The notes under the pieces were generated by a model that did not search any database, was not told the DNA's origin, and was given only the letters and a program-made list of their open reading frames with translations. From positions 6,543-70,542 of the forward strand of contig JBEKEK010000021.1 of assembly GCA_050013875.1 (NCBI GenBank): a stretch of DNA of 64,000 bases. The letters run 5' to 3'. The position numbers and the translations under genes are program-made. Positions within the stretch are counted from its first letter, which is position 1. The number at the start of each line of letters is the position of its first letter. The stretch is from Trebonia sp050013875. Lineage in GTDB: Bacteria; Actinomycetota; Actinomycetes; Streptosporangiales; Streptosporangiaceae. Positions 25,881 through 34,130 of the stretch are shown here, in pieces.

Positions 25881-27185
25881 GTGCTCGCATACAATCCGGC
25901 CGTGCCCGCCACCAGCCGCAAGACCAATCCCGCCAGCCGGGCGGCGGCCGACCGCTGCCCGGGCGTGCTGCGGCTGGTCGAGGCGGCCGACGGGTATCTG
26001 GCCCGGGTCCGGCTGCCCGGCGGGTTCGTCACCGGGGATCAGCTACGAGCGTTCGCGGATCTGGCCACCCAGTGGGGCGACGGGCGGATCGAGCTGACTT
26101 CCCGCGGCAACGTCCAGCTGCGGGCGCTGGCGGCCGACGCGGCCGAGCCGCTCACCGCCGCGCTCGCGCGGGCCGGGTTGCTGCCCTCATTCGACCATGA
26201 CCGAGTGCGCAACGTGCTCGCCTCGCCGCTGGCCGGACTGGACGGCCGGGGGAGCGGGCGGGACCTGACCGCGATCGTCGCCGCCCTCGATGCGCAGTTG
26301 TGCGCACGGCCGCGGCTGGCCGGGCTGTCCGGCCGGTTCCTGTTCGCGATCGACGACGGGCGCGGTGATGTAGCCGGCCTCGGCGCGGATGTTGTTGCCG
26401 TCGCCGGTGCGGATGGCACCGACGTCAACGGCCTTGCGGTTAACGGGCCCGCGGTGGCCAGCAGGCTTGCGGGCGACGAGCCGGTTGCCGCCCCATGCGC
26501 GCTGCGCGGCAACGTCGACGCCGCGTCGGCCGACATCGTGACCGTGATGCTCGCGTTCACCGAGGCATTCCTTGACCAGCGGGCCGCCGCCGGATCGGCC
26601 GCGTGGCGCATCGCCGACCTCCCGGCCGGTGCCGAGCGCGTCCGCGCCGCGGTCGCGCAGCGGCTCGGGCTTGCCGCCGGCCCGGAGCTTCCGGTCCCGG
26701 TCGCGGCCGCCCGGCCGGTCGGCATTGTCCGCTGCCCGGTGAATGCTGGCGGAGGGGTAGAACCACGGTCCGTTACTCCTGCTGGCTTGGATTCTGCCGT
26801 GCTGCTGGCTCCGCTCGGGCGGCTCACCGCGGCGCAGGTGAGCTGGCTGGCCGCCCGGGCCGCGGGACGGCCCGCGCGGATCACACCATGGCGGAGCGTG
26901 GTGCTGCCCGGCCAGGCCGACGCCGGCCAGGCACTGCGGGAGGCGGCCGGCCTCGGGTTCGGGGTGGACGAGAGCTCGCCGTGGCTGCGCGTCACCGCGT
27001 GCGCCGGGCGGCCCGGCTGCGCCAGCGCGCTGGCCGACGTGCAGGCGGACGCGGCCGCGTTCGCCGACCGCTGGCCGGGGCGGATCGTGCACGTCAGCGG
27101 GTGCGGGCGGCACTGCGGCCGGCCGGCCGCGACCGAGATCGACGTGACCGCGACCAGCGAGGGATACCAGGTTGCCGAAGTTTGA
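25881..27185 (+). CDS. cobG: Precorrin-3B synthase CobG
   Basis: 434 residues (GTG 25881; the GTG at 25902 is also possible) of the sulfite/nitrite reductase-like family. CobG is the oxygen-dependent enzyme that contracts the aerobic corrin ring (precorrin-3A to precorrin-3B). Two ferredoxin-like halves are present: GGFVTGDQLRAFADLATQWG then DGRIELTSRGNVQLRAL, and the second half after APLGRLTAAQVSWLA. The Fe-S and heme cysteines are seen in VTACAGRPGCASALAD and VHVSGCGRHCGRP. A segment at 26740-26800 (NAGGGVEPRSVTPAGLDSA) has low-GC3 codons unlike the rest and may be an insertion. First gene of the plus-strand run with cobH and cobIJ. Confidence 0.88.
   Translation: MLAYNPAVPATSRKTNPASRAAADRCPGVLRLVEAADGYLARVRLPGGFVTGDQLRAFADLATQWGDGRIELTSRGNVQLRALAADAAEPLTAALARAGLLPSFDHDRVRNVLASPLAGLDGRGSGRDLTAIVAALDAQLCARPRLAGLSGRFLFAIDDGRGDVAGLGADVVAVAGADGTDVNGLAVNGPAVASRLAGDEPVAAPCALRGNVDAASADIVTVMLAFTEAFLDQRAAAGSAAWRIADLPAGAERVRAAVAQRLGLAAGPELPVPVAAARPVGIVRCPVNAGGGVEPRSVTPAGLDSAVLLAPLGRLTAAQVSWLAARAAGRPARITPWRSVVLPGQADAGQALREAAGLGFGVDESSPWLRVTACAGRPGCASALADVQADAAAFADRWPGRIVHVSGCGRHCGRPAATEIDVTATSEGYQVAEV
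26745..26800. repeat. Possible inverted, diverged relative of the dispersed repeat inside cobG
   Basis: The complement of this stretch contains AACGGACCGTGGTTC, close to AACGGACCGTTGCTTC in the 57-nt repeat, and an AAG-containing stretch at similar spacing. Its codons (GTA, CCA, GTT, ACT, CCT, TTG, GAT, TCT) are unlike the rest of cobG. Overall similarity is weak, so the assignment is tentative. Confidence 0.35.
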
Positions 27186-27798
27186 GTACGTGCATGACGG
27201 CGCGGAGATCTACCGGCGATCCTTCGCCACCATTAGGGCCGAGGCTGACCTGGGCCGTTTCCCTGACGAGGTGGCGGCGGTGGTGGTGCGGATGATCCAC
27301 TCGTGCGGCATGACCGACCTGCCCGCCGACGTCGGCTACAGCGACGGCGTGGTGGCGGCGGCCCGGGCCGCACTGCGGGGCGGCGCACCGGTGCTGTGCG
27401 ACGCGCACATGGTCGCCGCCGGGATTACCCGGGCACGGCTGCCCGCGGGCAACGAGATCGTCTGCACGCTGGGCGACCCGGCGGTGCCGGGGCTGGCCGG
27501 GCGGCTGGCGACGACCCGCTCGGCGGCGGCCCTCGACCTGTGGGGCGAACGGCTGGGCGGCGCCGTCGTCGCCATCGGCAACGCCCCGACGGCCCTGTTC
27601 CGGCTGCTCGAGCTGCTCGGTGCCGGGGCGCCCCGGCCGGCCGCGGTGATCGGCATCCCGGTCGGCTTCATCGGCGCCGCCGAATCCAAGCGGGCGCTGG
27701 CCGGGTCCGGCCTTGAGCACCTGGTGGTGCACGGGCGGCGCGGCGGCAGCGCGATGACCGTCGCCGCGGTCAACGCGATCGCGAGCGAGACCGAATGA
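27172..27798 (+). CDS. cobH: Precorrin-8X methylmutase CobH
   Basis: 208 residues, normal length. CobH moves the C-11 methyl to C-12, turning precorrin-8X into hydrogenobyrinic acid. The catalytic His lies in VVRMIHSCGMTDL; other family segments are VLCDAHMVAAGITR, AAIALD-like AAALDLWGERL, VVAIGNAPTALFRLLELL and PVGFIGAAESKRAL. TTG start at 27172 overlaps the end of cobG by 14 bases, and the gene overlaps cobIJ by 4, so the three are translationally coupled. Cytoplasmic. Confidence 0.93.
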   Translation: MPKFEYVHDGAEIYRRSFATIRAEADLGRFPDEVAAVVVRMIHSCGMTDLPADVGYSDGVVAAARAALRGGAPVLCDAHMVAAGITRARLPAGNEIVCTLGDPAVPGLAGRLATTRSAAALDLWGERLGGAVVAIGNAPTALFRLLELLGAGAPRPAAVIGIPVGFIGAAESKRALAGSGLEHLVVHGRRGGSAMTVAAVNAIASETE

Positions 27799-29345
27799 GC
27801 GCGGCCGCCGCGGGCAGGCCGGGGGTGCTCTACGGGGTGGGGCTCGGTCCCGGTGACCCCGAGCTTGTCACCGTGAAGGCGGCCCGGATCATCGGCGCGG
27901 CCGACGTGGTCGCCTACCACTCGGCGCGGCACGGCCGCTCGGTCGCCCGCTCCATCGCCGAACCGTACCTGCGCGGCGACCAGATCGAAGAGCAGCTGGT
28001 GTACCCGGTCACCACCGAGACCACCGCGCACCCGGGCGGTTACGAAGGGGCGATCGAGGAGTTCTACGCCCAGGCGGCCGGGCGGCTGATGGCGCACCTG
28101 GCCGCCGGGCGCGACGTGGTCCTGCTGGCCGAGGGCGACCCGCTCTTCTACAGCAGCTACATGCATATGCATAAGCGGATCAGCAGCCGGTTCGCCGCCG
28201 TGATCGTGCCCGGTATCACCGCCGTGAGCGCCGCGTCGGCCGCGCTGTCGATGCCGCTGGTGGAGGGCGACGACGTGCTGACGGTGCTGCCAGGCACGCT
28301 GCCCGCGGCGGAGCTCACCCGGCGGCTGCGCGGCACCGACGCCGCCGCGATCATGAAGATCAGCCGCAGCTACGCCGGGGTCAGGCAGGCGCTGACGGAG
28401 TCCGGGCGGCTGGACCAGGCGCACTACGTCGAACGCGCCTCGGCGGGCGCGCGGCAGGTCATCGAGTCGGCCGGTGACGTCGACCCGTCCTCGGTCCCGT
28501 ATATGTCGCTGGTCATCGTGCCTGGTGCGGAGGCGGCTGGGAGGCCGGCGGCGGTGCCCGACCCGGACGGGCACGTGGGAGTTGAGGGCGCGGTCGGGCG
28601 GGTGGACGTGGTCGGCCTCGGCCCGGCCGGGCGCGACTGGCTGACCCCGCAGGCGCTGGCCGTGCTGGCCGCCGCTGACGACATCGTCGGCTACGCCCCC
28701 TACGTGGACCGGGTGCCGCCCAACCCGCGGCAGCGGCGGCACGGCAGCGACAACCGGGCGGAGACGCAGCGGGCCGAGTTCGCGCTCGACCTGGCGCTGC
28801 GCGGCCGCCGCGTGGCCGTGGTCTCATCCGGCGACCCGGGTGTGTTCGCGATGGCCACGGCGGTGCTCGAGGCGTCCGCGGCCGAGGAGCGGTTCGCGGG
28901 AGTCCAGGTCGACGTGATTCCGGGGCTGACCGCCGCGCAGGCGGTCGCGAGCCAGGCGGGCGCCCCGCTTGGCCACGATTACGTGATGCTCTCGCTGTCG
29001 GACAACCTGAAGCCGTGGGAGATCATCGCCCGCCGGCTGGCGGCCGCGGCGGCGGCGGACTTCGCGATCGCGATCTACAACCCGGCTTCCTCATCGCGCC
29101 GCCAGCAGCTGGCCGACGCGCGCGACCTGCTGCTCGCGCACCGGGAGGCGGCCACACCGGTGGTGATCGGGCGGGCGGTGGGCACCGACGAGCAGCAGAT
29201 CACGGTGACCACGCTGGGTGACCTCGATCCGGGTCAAGTCGACATGCGCTGCCTGCTCATCATCGGATCGAGCCAGACCCGGGTGGTGCGCATCGCCGGG
29301 CAGGCCAAGGTGATAACGCCCCGTCGTTACCCGCCGCTGACCTGA
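27795..29345 (+). CDS. cobIJ: CobI-CobJ fusion: precorrin-2 C20- and precorrin-3B C17-methyltransferase
   Basis: 516 residues made of two SAM-dependent tetrapyrrole methylase domains. Residues 1 to about 245 are CobI (YGVGLGPGDPELVTVKAARI, LAEGDPLFYSSYMHMHKRI, VPGITAVSAASAALSMPLVE). After a linker, from about 265, CobJ follows (VVGLGPAGRDWLTPQALAVL, VVSSGDPGVFAMATAVLEA, VIPGLTAAQAVASQAGAPLG, FAIAIYNPASSSRRQQL). The two steps flank CobG in the pathway, and this fusion is known from actinobacteria such as mycobacteria. ATG start overlaps cobH by 4 bases. The gene overlaps the end of the convergent cobK by 19 bases. Confidence 0.93.
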   Translation: MSAAAAGRPGVLYGVGLGPGDPELVTVKAARIIGAADVVAYHSARHGRSVARSIAEPYLRGDQIEEQLVYPVTTETTAHPGGYEGAIEEFYAQAAGRLMAHLAAGRDVVLLAEGDPLFYSSYMHMHKRISSRFAAVIVPGITAVSAASAALSMPLVEGDDVLTVLPGTLPAAELTRRLRGTDAAAIMKISRSYAGVRQALTESGRLDQAHYVERASAGARQVIESAGDVDPSSVPYMSLVIVPGAEAAGRPAAVPDPDGHVGVEGAVGRVDVVGLGPAGRDWLTPQALAVLAAADDIVGYAPYVDRVPPNPRQRRHGSDNRAETQRAEFALDLALRGRRVAVVSSGDPGVFAMATAVLEASAAEERFAGVQVDVIPGLTAAQAVASQAGAPLGHDYVMLSLSDNLKPWEIIARRLAAAAAADFAIAIYNPASSSRRQQLADARDLLLAHREAATPVVIGRAVGTDEQQITVTTLGDLDPGQVDMRCLLIIGSSQTRVVRIAGQAKVITPRRYPPLT

Positions 29346-30082
29346 CCTACCGCTGAGCTGACCCACGCCAGCGCCGCGGCGGCCGTCGTCACGGTGGTGC
29401 TCCCGGGCGGCAGCGGCGGCCGCTCCACGACGACGACCCGCACGCCAAGCTCGCGGGCGGCCCGCAGCTTGGCCGCCGTCATCGGCCCGCCGCTGTTCTT
29501 GGTCACCAGCAGCCCGATCCCGTGCTCGCGCATCAGCGCGGACTCGCCCTCGACGGTGTACGGGCCGCGGTCGAGCAGCAGCGTCATCCGCGGCGGAACC
29601 GGCCCGCCGGGGTCGGGCGGGTCGACCGCGCGGACAAGGAAACGGTGCCGGTCATCGGCGGCGAACGCGCCGAGGTCGCGGCGGCCGGTGGTGAGGAGCA
29701 CCGACTCACCCGGCCAGCCGCGAACGGCGGCGGCCGCCGCGGTGATGTCCGGCACGGTCTGCCAGGACGGGCCGGCCGGCCACGGCGGCCGCCGCAGCAC
29801 CAGCAGCGGCAGGCCGGCCTGGGCGGCCGCCTCGGCCGCGTTCGCGCTGATCGCGCTGGCGAACGGGTGGGTGGCGTCGACGATGCCGGTGATGGCCTCG
29901 GCGCGCAGGTAGCCGGCCAGCCCGGCGGCGCCGCCGAACCCGCCGATGCGGACCTCTCCGGCCGGGAGCCGCGGCTGGCGGACCCGGCCCGCCAGCGATG
30001 AGACCACGTCGATGCCCGCCGCCGTCAGCCCGGCGGCCAGTTCCCGCGCCTCGGCAGTCCCGCCGAGGATGAGGATGCGCAC
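29327..30082 (-). CDS. cobK: Precorrin-6A reductase CobK
   Basis: 251 residues, normal for CobK/CbiJ, the NADPH-dependent reductase that turns precorrin-6A into dihydroprecorrin-6. The N-terminus has the nucleotide-binding loop RILILGGTAEARELAAGL. Other family segments are GIVDATHPFASAISANAAEA, ESVLLTTGRRDLGAF, LLDRGPYTVEGESALMREHG and LLVTKNSGGPMTAAKLRAAR. The start at 30082 is the first in frame. It is convergent with cobIJ (19-base overlap) and divergent from the oxidoreductase gene at 30143, with only 60 bases between, which must hold both promoters. Confidence 0.92.
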   Translation of the reverse strand: MRILILGGTAEARELAAGLTAAGIDVVSSLAGRVRQPRLPAGEVRIGGFGGAAGLAGYLRAEAITGIVDATHPFASAISANAAEAAAQAGLPLLVLRRPPWPAGPSWQTVPDITAAAAAVRGWPGESVLLTTGRRDLGAFAADDRHRFLVRAVDPPDPGGPVPPRMTLLLDRGPYTVEGESALMREHGIGLLVTKNSGGPMTAAKLRAARELGVRVVVVERPPLPPGSTTVTTAAAALAWVSSAVGQVSGG

Positions 30083-30142
30083 GCCCGCAGCCTAGTATTA
30101 CCCACGGATCACCCACGCAGTCAGGGCGGAGGACTTTGCTCG

Positions 30143-31825
30143 ATGGATGAAATTCCGTCCGCCAGGACCCCGGGGGCCGCCAAGACCGCTTCGCCGAAGC
30201 TAGGCGATGAGCTGTTCGCCCGCCTCGTGGCCTACGGTACGCCGCAGCCGACCCGCGCCGGTGACGTGCTGTTCTCACCTGGTGACGTGGACGTCGACCT
30301 GATCGTGGTTGGCCGGGGTTCGGTTGACGTCATCCGGACGGATATCGCTGACGTGCCCGCCGAGACCGTGGCGAAGGTCCGGGCCGGCGGTTTCGTCGGC
30401 GAACTGAACCTGCTGACCGGGCAGAACGTCTACCTCCAGTGCAGGGTCAGGGAAGCGGGCACGGTCTACCGGGTCACACCAGCGCGGCTGCGCCAGCTGA
30501 TGGCGAATGACGGCGAGCTCTCTGACATTATCTTCAGGGCGCTGGTAGCGCGCCGGGAGCTGCTGCAGCACGGCGCCAGCGCCCGGGCGGTGGAGATGGT
30601 CGGCAACCCAAGGTCGGCGCCCGGCCTGGCGCTGCGGACCTACGCCGCCCGCCAGCGCCTGATCCACGTGTGGTTCGATGCCGACAGCCCGGCGGGCGAG
30701 GCGGTGCTTGGGTCCTCCGGACTCACCTCCGGCGACCTGCCCGCCGTCGTGCTGCCCGGCGAAACGCTGAAGCGGGCGACCCCGGGCACGCTGGCCCAGA
30801 AGCTGAACCTCAGCTACCACCGCTCCTCAAGGAAGCCGGTCGACGTGACCATCGTCGGCGCCGGCCCGGCCGGACTGGCGGCCGCCGTCTATGGCGCGTC
30901 GGAGGGCCTGGACACGGTCGTGCTTGACGCCATCGGCACGGGTGGGCAGGCCGCCGCCAGCTCCCGGATCGAGAACTACCTCGGTTTCCCTTTCGGCCTC
31001 TCCGGTGCCGATCTGACCGGCCGCGCCGTCCTGCAGGCGCTGAAGTTCGGCGCCCAGCTGGCCAGCCCCTGCCAGGCGGTCAGGCTCGACACCGACCGCA
31101 ACGGTGGCCGGCTGCGGCTGCACCTGCCCGAGGGCGACATCGTTGACAGCAAGGCCGTCATCATCGCGACCGGCGCACGCTACCGCGCGCTGCCACTGGA
31201 GCGCTGGCCTGACTTCGAGGGCGCCGGGATCTACTACGCGGCCACCGAACTGGAGGCCCGCGGCTGCGCCGGCAGCCCCGTCACCGTGGTCGGCGGAGCG
31301 AATTCCGCCGGCCAGGCCGCGCTTTACCTGGCCGGCCGGGGAAGCGACGTATCGCTCGTTGTCCGCGGCCCGGACATCGCGGCCGAGATGTCCGCCTACC
31401 TCGTCGACCGGCTGCTCGTGCATCCTCGGGTAACGGTGCGATGCCGCAGCGAGGTCACCCGGCTGGACGGCACCGATTTTCTCGATGAGATCAGCATCAC
31501 CGACGCCGCGGCCGCTACCACCAGGGCCCAGCCCTGCTCAGGCCTGTTCTGCTTCATCGGGGCGGAGCCGGCCACCGGCTGGCTGACCGGGATCGCCACC
31601 GAGGATGACGGCTTCATCCGGACCGACGTCCAGCTGACCAGCACTGACCTCGGACCAGCCTGGGCCGGCCTGGGGCGGACGCCGCTTCCGTTCGAGACCA
31701 ACGTTCCCGGTGTGTTCGCCGTCGGCGACGTCAGGTCCGGCTCGATGAAGCGGGTCGCCGCGGCTACCGGCGAAGGCGCCAGCGCGATCGCCTCGGTGCA
31801 CAAGGCCATCGGCGGGCTCGTCTAG
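30143..31825 (+). CDS. Cyclic-nucleotide-binding-domain / thioredoxin-reductase-like FAD oxidoreductase
   Basis: 560 residues. Residues about 20-150 are a cNMP/CRP-like sensory domain (LFSPGDVDVDLIVVGRGSVD, GGFVGELNLLTGQN). A linker part (150-230) follows, then from about 232 a thioredoxin-reductase-like flavoprotein: FAD loop VTIVGAGPAGLAAAVYG, GTGGQAAASSRIENYLGFP, NAD(P) loop VTVVGGANSAGQAALYLAGR and the FAD-closing VFAVGDVRSGSMKRVAAATG. The CxxC of true thioredoxin reductases is absent, so it cannot reduce thioredoxin the usual way. ATG follows GGCGGAGGA. It stands 20 bases before cobF on the same strand. A redox role in corrin synthesis is possible by context only. Confidence 0.85.
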   Translation: MDEIPSARTPGAAKTASPKLGDELFARLVAYGTPQPTRAGDVLFSPGDVDVDLIVVGRGSVDVIRTDIADVPAETVAKVRAGGFVGELNLLTGQNVYLQCRVREAGTVYRVTPARLRQLMANDGELSDIIFRALVARRELLQHGASARAVEMVGNPRSAPGLALRTYAARQRLIHVWFDADSPAGEAVLGSSGLTSGDLPAVVLPGETLKRATPGTLAQKLNLSYHRSSRKPVDVTIVGAGPAGLAAAVYGASEGLDTVVLDAIGTGGQAAASSRIENYLGFPFGLSGADLTGRAVLQALKFGAQLASPCQAVRLDTDRNGGRLRLHLPEGDIVDSKAVIIATGARYRALPLERWPDFEGAGIYYAATELEARGCAGSPVTVVGGANSAGQAALYLAGRGSDVSLVVRGPDIAAEMSAYLVDRLLVHPRVTVRCRSEVTRLDGTDFLDEISITDAAAATTRAQPCSGLFCFIGAEPATGWLTGIATEDDGFIRTDVQLTSTDLGPAWAGLGRTPLPFETNVPGVFAVGDVRSGSMKRVAAATGEGASAIASVHKAIGGLV

Positions 31826-31845
31826 GCAACCCAAGGAGGCGAGAC

Positions 31846-33585
31846 ATGCGTGAACTGCTGGTCATTGGCATGGGCCCGGGCCACCCGGATCAGATCACCG
31901 TCGCCGCGGTGGCGGCACTCAACCGGGTGGACGTCTTCTTCCGCATCGACAAGGGTGACGCGAAATCCGGGCTGAACGCGGCCCGCGACGAGATCCTGCG
32001 GCGGCACGTCACCCGCCCCGGCTACCGGGTGGTTCTGATACCGGAGCCGCCGCGCGACCGGTCGCCGTCGCTGAGCGGCGAGGGCTACCAGGACGCGGTG
32101 CGGGACTGGCACGAGGCCCGGGCCGGGCTCATCGAGGCGGCGCTGGCGGCCGAGCTGGGCGACGACGGCGTCGGCGCGTTCCTGGTCTGGGGGGACCCGT
32201 CCGTCTACGACTCGACGCTGCGGGTCATCGACCGGCTGCGCGCCCGCGGCCGTGTCACCTTCGAGCACACGGTGATCGCCGGGGTGACCAGCGTGCAGGC
32301 GCTGGCGGCGGCGCACCGCATCCCGCTGAACCGGATCGGCGAGCCCATCCACATCACCCCCGCCCGCCGGATCGCGGACGGCATCCCGGCCGGCCTGGAC
32401 AGCGTTGTCGTGATGCTCGACTCCGGGTTCACCGCGGGCGCGCTCGACGATCGGTCGCTCACCGTGTTCTGGGGGGCGTACCTCAGCACCGCCGACGAGG
32501 TGCTGATCTCCGGGCCGCTGACGGAGGTCGCGGGCGAGATCGCCGCGACGCGGGCGGCGCTGCGCGCCCGGCATGGCTGGATCATGGACACCTACCTGCT
32601 CCGCCGCGACCAGTTACGCTCGGGCGCTCCGGTCCCTGGCGGCCGAGTACAGGTGGCTGTCGCGGAAGCCCTCCGCCGCCAGCACCCGGCCCACGATGAT
32701 CACCGCGGTCCGCCTGACGCCGGCCGCGAGCGTTTGCGCGGCGATGTCGCCGAGGGAGCCGCGCAGCAGGATCTCGTTGTCCTGGCTGGCGAAGGCGACC
32801 ACCGCCGCCGGGCAGTCGCGGCCGTAGTGCGGGGCAAGCTCCGCGACCACCTGCTCGATCCGCGCGGCGGCCAGGTGCAGCACCAGCGTCGCCCCGGTGG
32901 CGCCCAGGCTGGCCAGCTCCTCGCCCGGCGGCATGGGCGTCGCGCGGTGCGCGATCCGGGTGAGGACGACCGTCTGCCCCACGCCGGGCACGGTGAGCTC
33001 CCGCCGCAGGGCCGCGGCGGCCGCCGCGAACGCGGGTACCCCCGGGGTGATGTCGTAGCCGATCCCGGCCTGGTCAAGCCGGCGGGCCTGCTCGGCGATG
33101 GCGCTGAAGACCGCCGGGTCACCCGAGCAGAGCCTGACCACGTCAAACCCGGCCGCGTCGGCCGCCGCCATGGCCGCGACGATCTCGTCCAGGGTCAGGT
33201 CGGCGGTGTCGATCAGCCGGGCATCCGGCCGGCAGTGCGCGAGAACCTCGGCCGGGACGAGGCTCCCGGCGTACAGGCACACCGCGCACTCCGCCAGCAG
33301 GCGCTGCGCCCGGACGGTGATCAGGTCAGCGGCGCCCGGGCCTGCGCCAACGAAATGAACGGTCACGCGTTCTCCTCCGGTCCTGCGATATTTCCTGCCG
33401 AGGATATGAGCAGGTTCCGGCGGACGTTACAGTACGGAATATGCCTGGAGAACTGGCCCCCGACCGGCGGAACCTGCGCGTGTCGCATGAGGACCGCGAC
33501 CAAGTGGCTGAGCAACTGCGAGTGGCCGCCGGTGATGGGCGGCTCACCGCTGACGAACTGGATGAACGGCTTGAGAGCGCGCTGA
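31846..33585 (+). CDS. cobF: CobF precorrin-6A synthase with a lost stop codon
   Basis: ATG at 31846 follows AAGGAGG. Residues 1 to about 257 are a complete CobF, the SAM-dependent methylase that deacetylates and methylates C-1 of precorrin-5 (VIGMGPGHPDQITVAAVAAL, FLVWGDPSVYDSTLRVID, VIAGVTSVQALAAAHRIPLN, FTAGALDDRSLTVFWGAYL, ending HGWIMDTYLLRR). No stop follows: the frame continues for about 320 more codons to 33585, lying antisense to the whole of cobM and overlapping the start of the DUF1707 gene. The added part is Arg/Gly/Ala-rich and has no family. Codon 257 (TTA, 32614-32616) is the exact complement of the cobM TAA stop. Either the product carries a junk tail or the stop has been altered in this copy. 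Confidence 0.85.
   Translation: MRELLVIGMGPGHPDQITVAAVAALNRVDVFFRIDKGDAKSGLNAARDEILRRHVTRPGYRVVLIPEPPRDRSPSLSGEGYQDAVRDWHEARAGLIEAALAAELGDDGVGAFLVWGDPSVYDSTLRVIDRLRARGRVTFEHTVIAGVTSVQALAAAHRIPLNRIGEPIHITPARRIADGIPAGLDSVVVMLDSGFTAGALDDRSLTVFWGAYLSTADEVLISGPLTEVAGEIAATRAALRARHGWIMDTYLLRRDQLRSGAPVPGGRVQVAVAEALRRQHPAHDDHRGPPDAGRERLRGDVAEGAAQQDLVVLAGEGDHRRRAVAAVVRGKLRDHLLDPRGGQVQHQRRPGGAQAGQLLARRHGRRAVRDPGEDDRLPHAGHGELPPQGRGGRRERGYPRGDVVADPGLVKPAGLLGDGAEDRRVTRAEPDHVKPGRVGRRHGRDDLVQGQVGGVDQPGIRPAVRENLGRDEAPGVQAHRALRQQALRPDGDQVSGARACANEMNGHAFSSGPAIFPAEDMSRFRRTLQYGICLENWPPTGGTCACRMRTATKWLSNCEWPPVMGGSPLTNWMNGLRAR
32614..33366 (-). CDS. cobM: Precorrin-4 C11-methyltransferase CobM
   Basis: 250 residues, usual length for CobM/CbiF. 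It methylates C-11 of precorrin-4 with SAM. Tetrapyrrole-methylase motifs: VHFVGAGPGAADLITVRAQR at the N-terminus, YAGSLVPAEVLAHC, VRLCSGDPAVFSAIAEQ (SAM loop), ITPGVPAFAAAAAALRRELT and the C-terminal AVIIVGRVL. The GTG start at 33366 is the first in frame. It runs opposite to cobF, with the TAA stop falling within the cobF reading frame, so transcripts from cobF and cobM could form antisense pairs over the whole gene. A separate promoter must lie in 33367-33440. Confidence 0.93.
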   Translation of the reverse strand: MTVHFVGAGPGAADLITVRAQRLLAECAVCLYAGSLVPAEVLAHCRPDARLIDTADLTLDEIVAAMAAADAAGFDVVRLCSGDPAVFSAIAEQARRLDQAGIGYDITPGVPAFAAAAAALRRELTVPGVGQTVVLTRIAHRATPMPPGEELASLGATGATLVLHLAAARIEQVVAELAPHYGRDCPAAVVAFASQDNEILLRGSLGDIAAQTLAAGVRRTAVIIVGRVLAAEGFRDSHLYSAARDRSARA

Positions 33586-34130
33586 CGGCGCGTACCTACG
33601 GAGAGCTTGAGTCGCTGCTGACCGACCTGCCTGCCTCGCCCGGCGCGGTCCTCGCGCCGGTCCCTGAGGCCAAAGAACTGGTCCAGTTGAAGGTCAGCCA
33701 CAGCAATATCAGGCGCGACGGGCGCTGGGTGGTGCCCAAGCGGCTCGAAGTGGAGAACCGGCACGGCAACGTCATCCTCGACTTCACTCACGCGATCATC
33801 AGCCAGCCGACTCTCGATCTGTCGGTCTCGGTCGGCCACGGGAACATCGTCATCATCGTGCCGCCCGAGGTGCTGATTGACCTTGACAGCATCACGAACG
33901 GCCATGGCACCGTCCACCAGCGGGTGCGCCGTGACGCCGACACCCCGGTCAAGCTGATGGTCACCGCGACCGGCAACGTGCGGCACGGCAACCTCGTCGT
34001 CCGCGGCCCGCGGGGCCCACGCCGCGGCTTCTGGGACTGGCTCTTCCGCCGCCCGGCGCCCGCCGCCCTGACCGCCGCCGCCCAGGACAGGGCGCTTGGC
34101 CGCTTAGGCCGGGCCGCTAGCCGCCGCTAG
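33441..34130 (+). CDS. DUF1707 domain protein (paralogue of 13734-14432)
   Basis: 229 residues. N-terminal DUF1707 (NLRVSHEDRDQVAEQLRVAA, GDGRLTADELDERLESAL), a central beta-rich part with repeated HGN motifs (SHSNIRRDGRWVVPKRLEVE, HGNVILDF, GHGNIVIIV, HGTVHQRV, HGNLVV) and a tail GFWDWLFRRPAPAALT. It has no membrane helix. Its full-length similarity to the protein at 13734-14432 marks a gene duplication. The ATG at 33441 lacks a strong ribosome-binding site. The stop TAG is supplied by the second CTAG of the decamer tandem repeat at 34113-34173. Function unknown. Confidence 0.82.
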   Translation: MPGELAPDRRNLRVSHEDRDQVAEQLRVAAGDGRLTADELDERLESALTARTYGELESLLTDLPASPGAVLAPVPEAKELVQLKVSHSNIRRDGRWVVPKRLEVENRHGNVILDFTHAIISQPTLDLSVSVGHGNIVIIVPPEVLIDLDSITNGHGTVHQRVRRDADTPVKLMVTATGNVRHGNLVVRGPRGPRRGFWDWLFRRPAPAALTAAAQDRALGRLGRAASRR

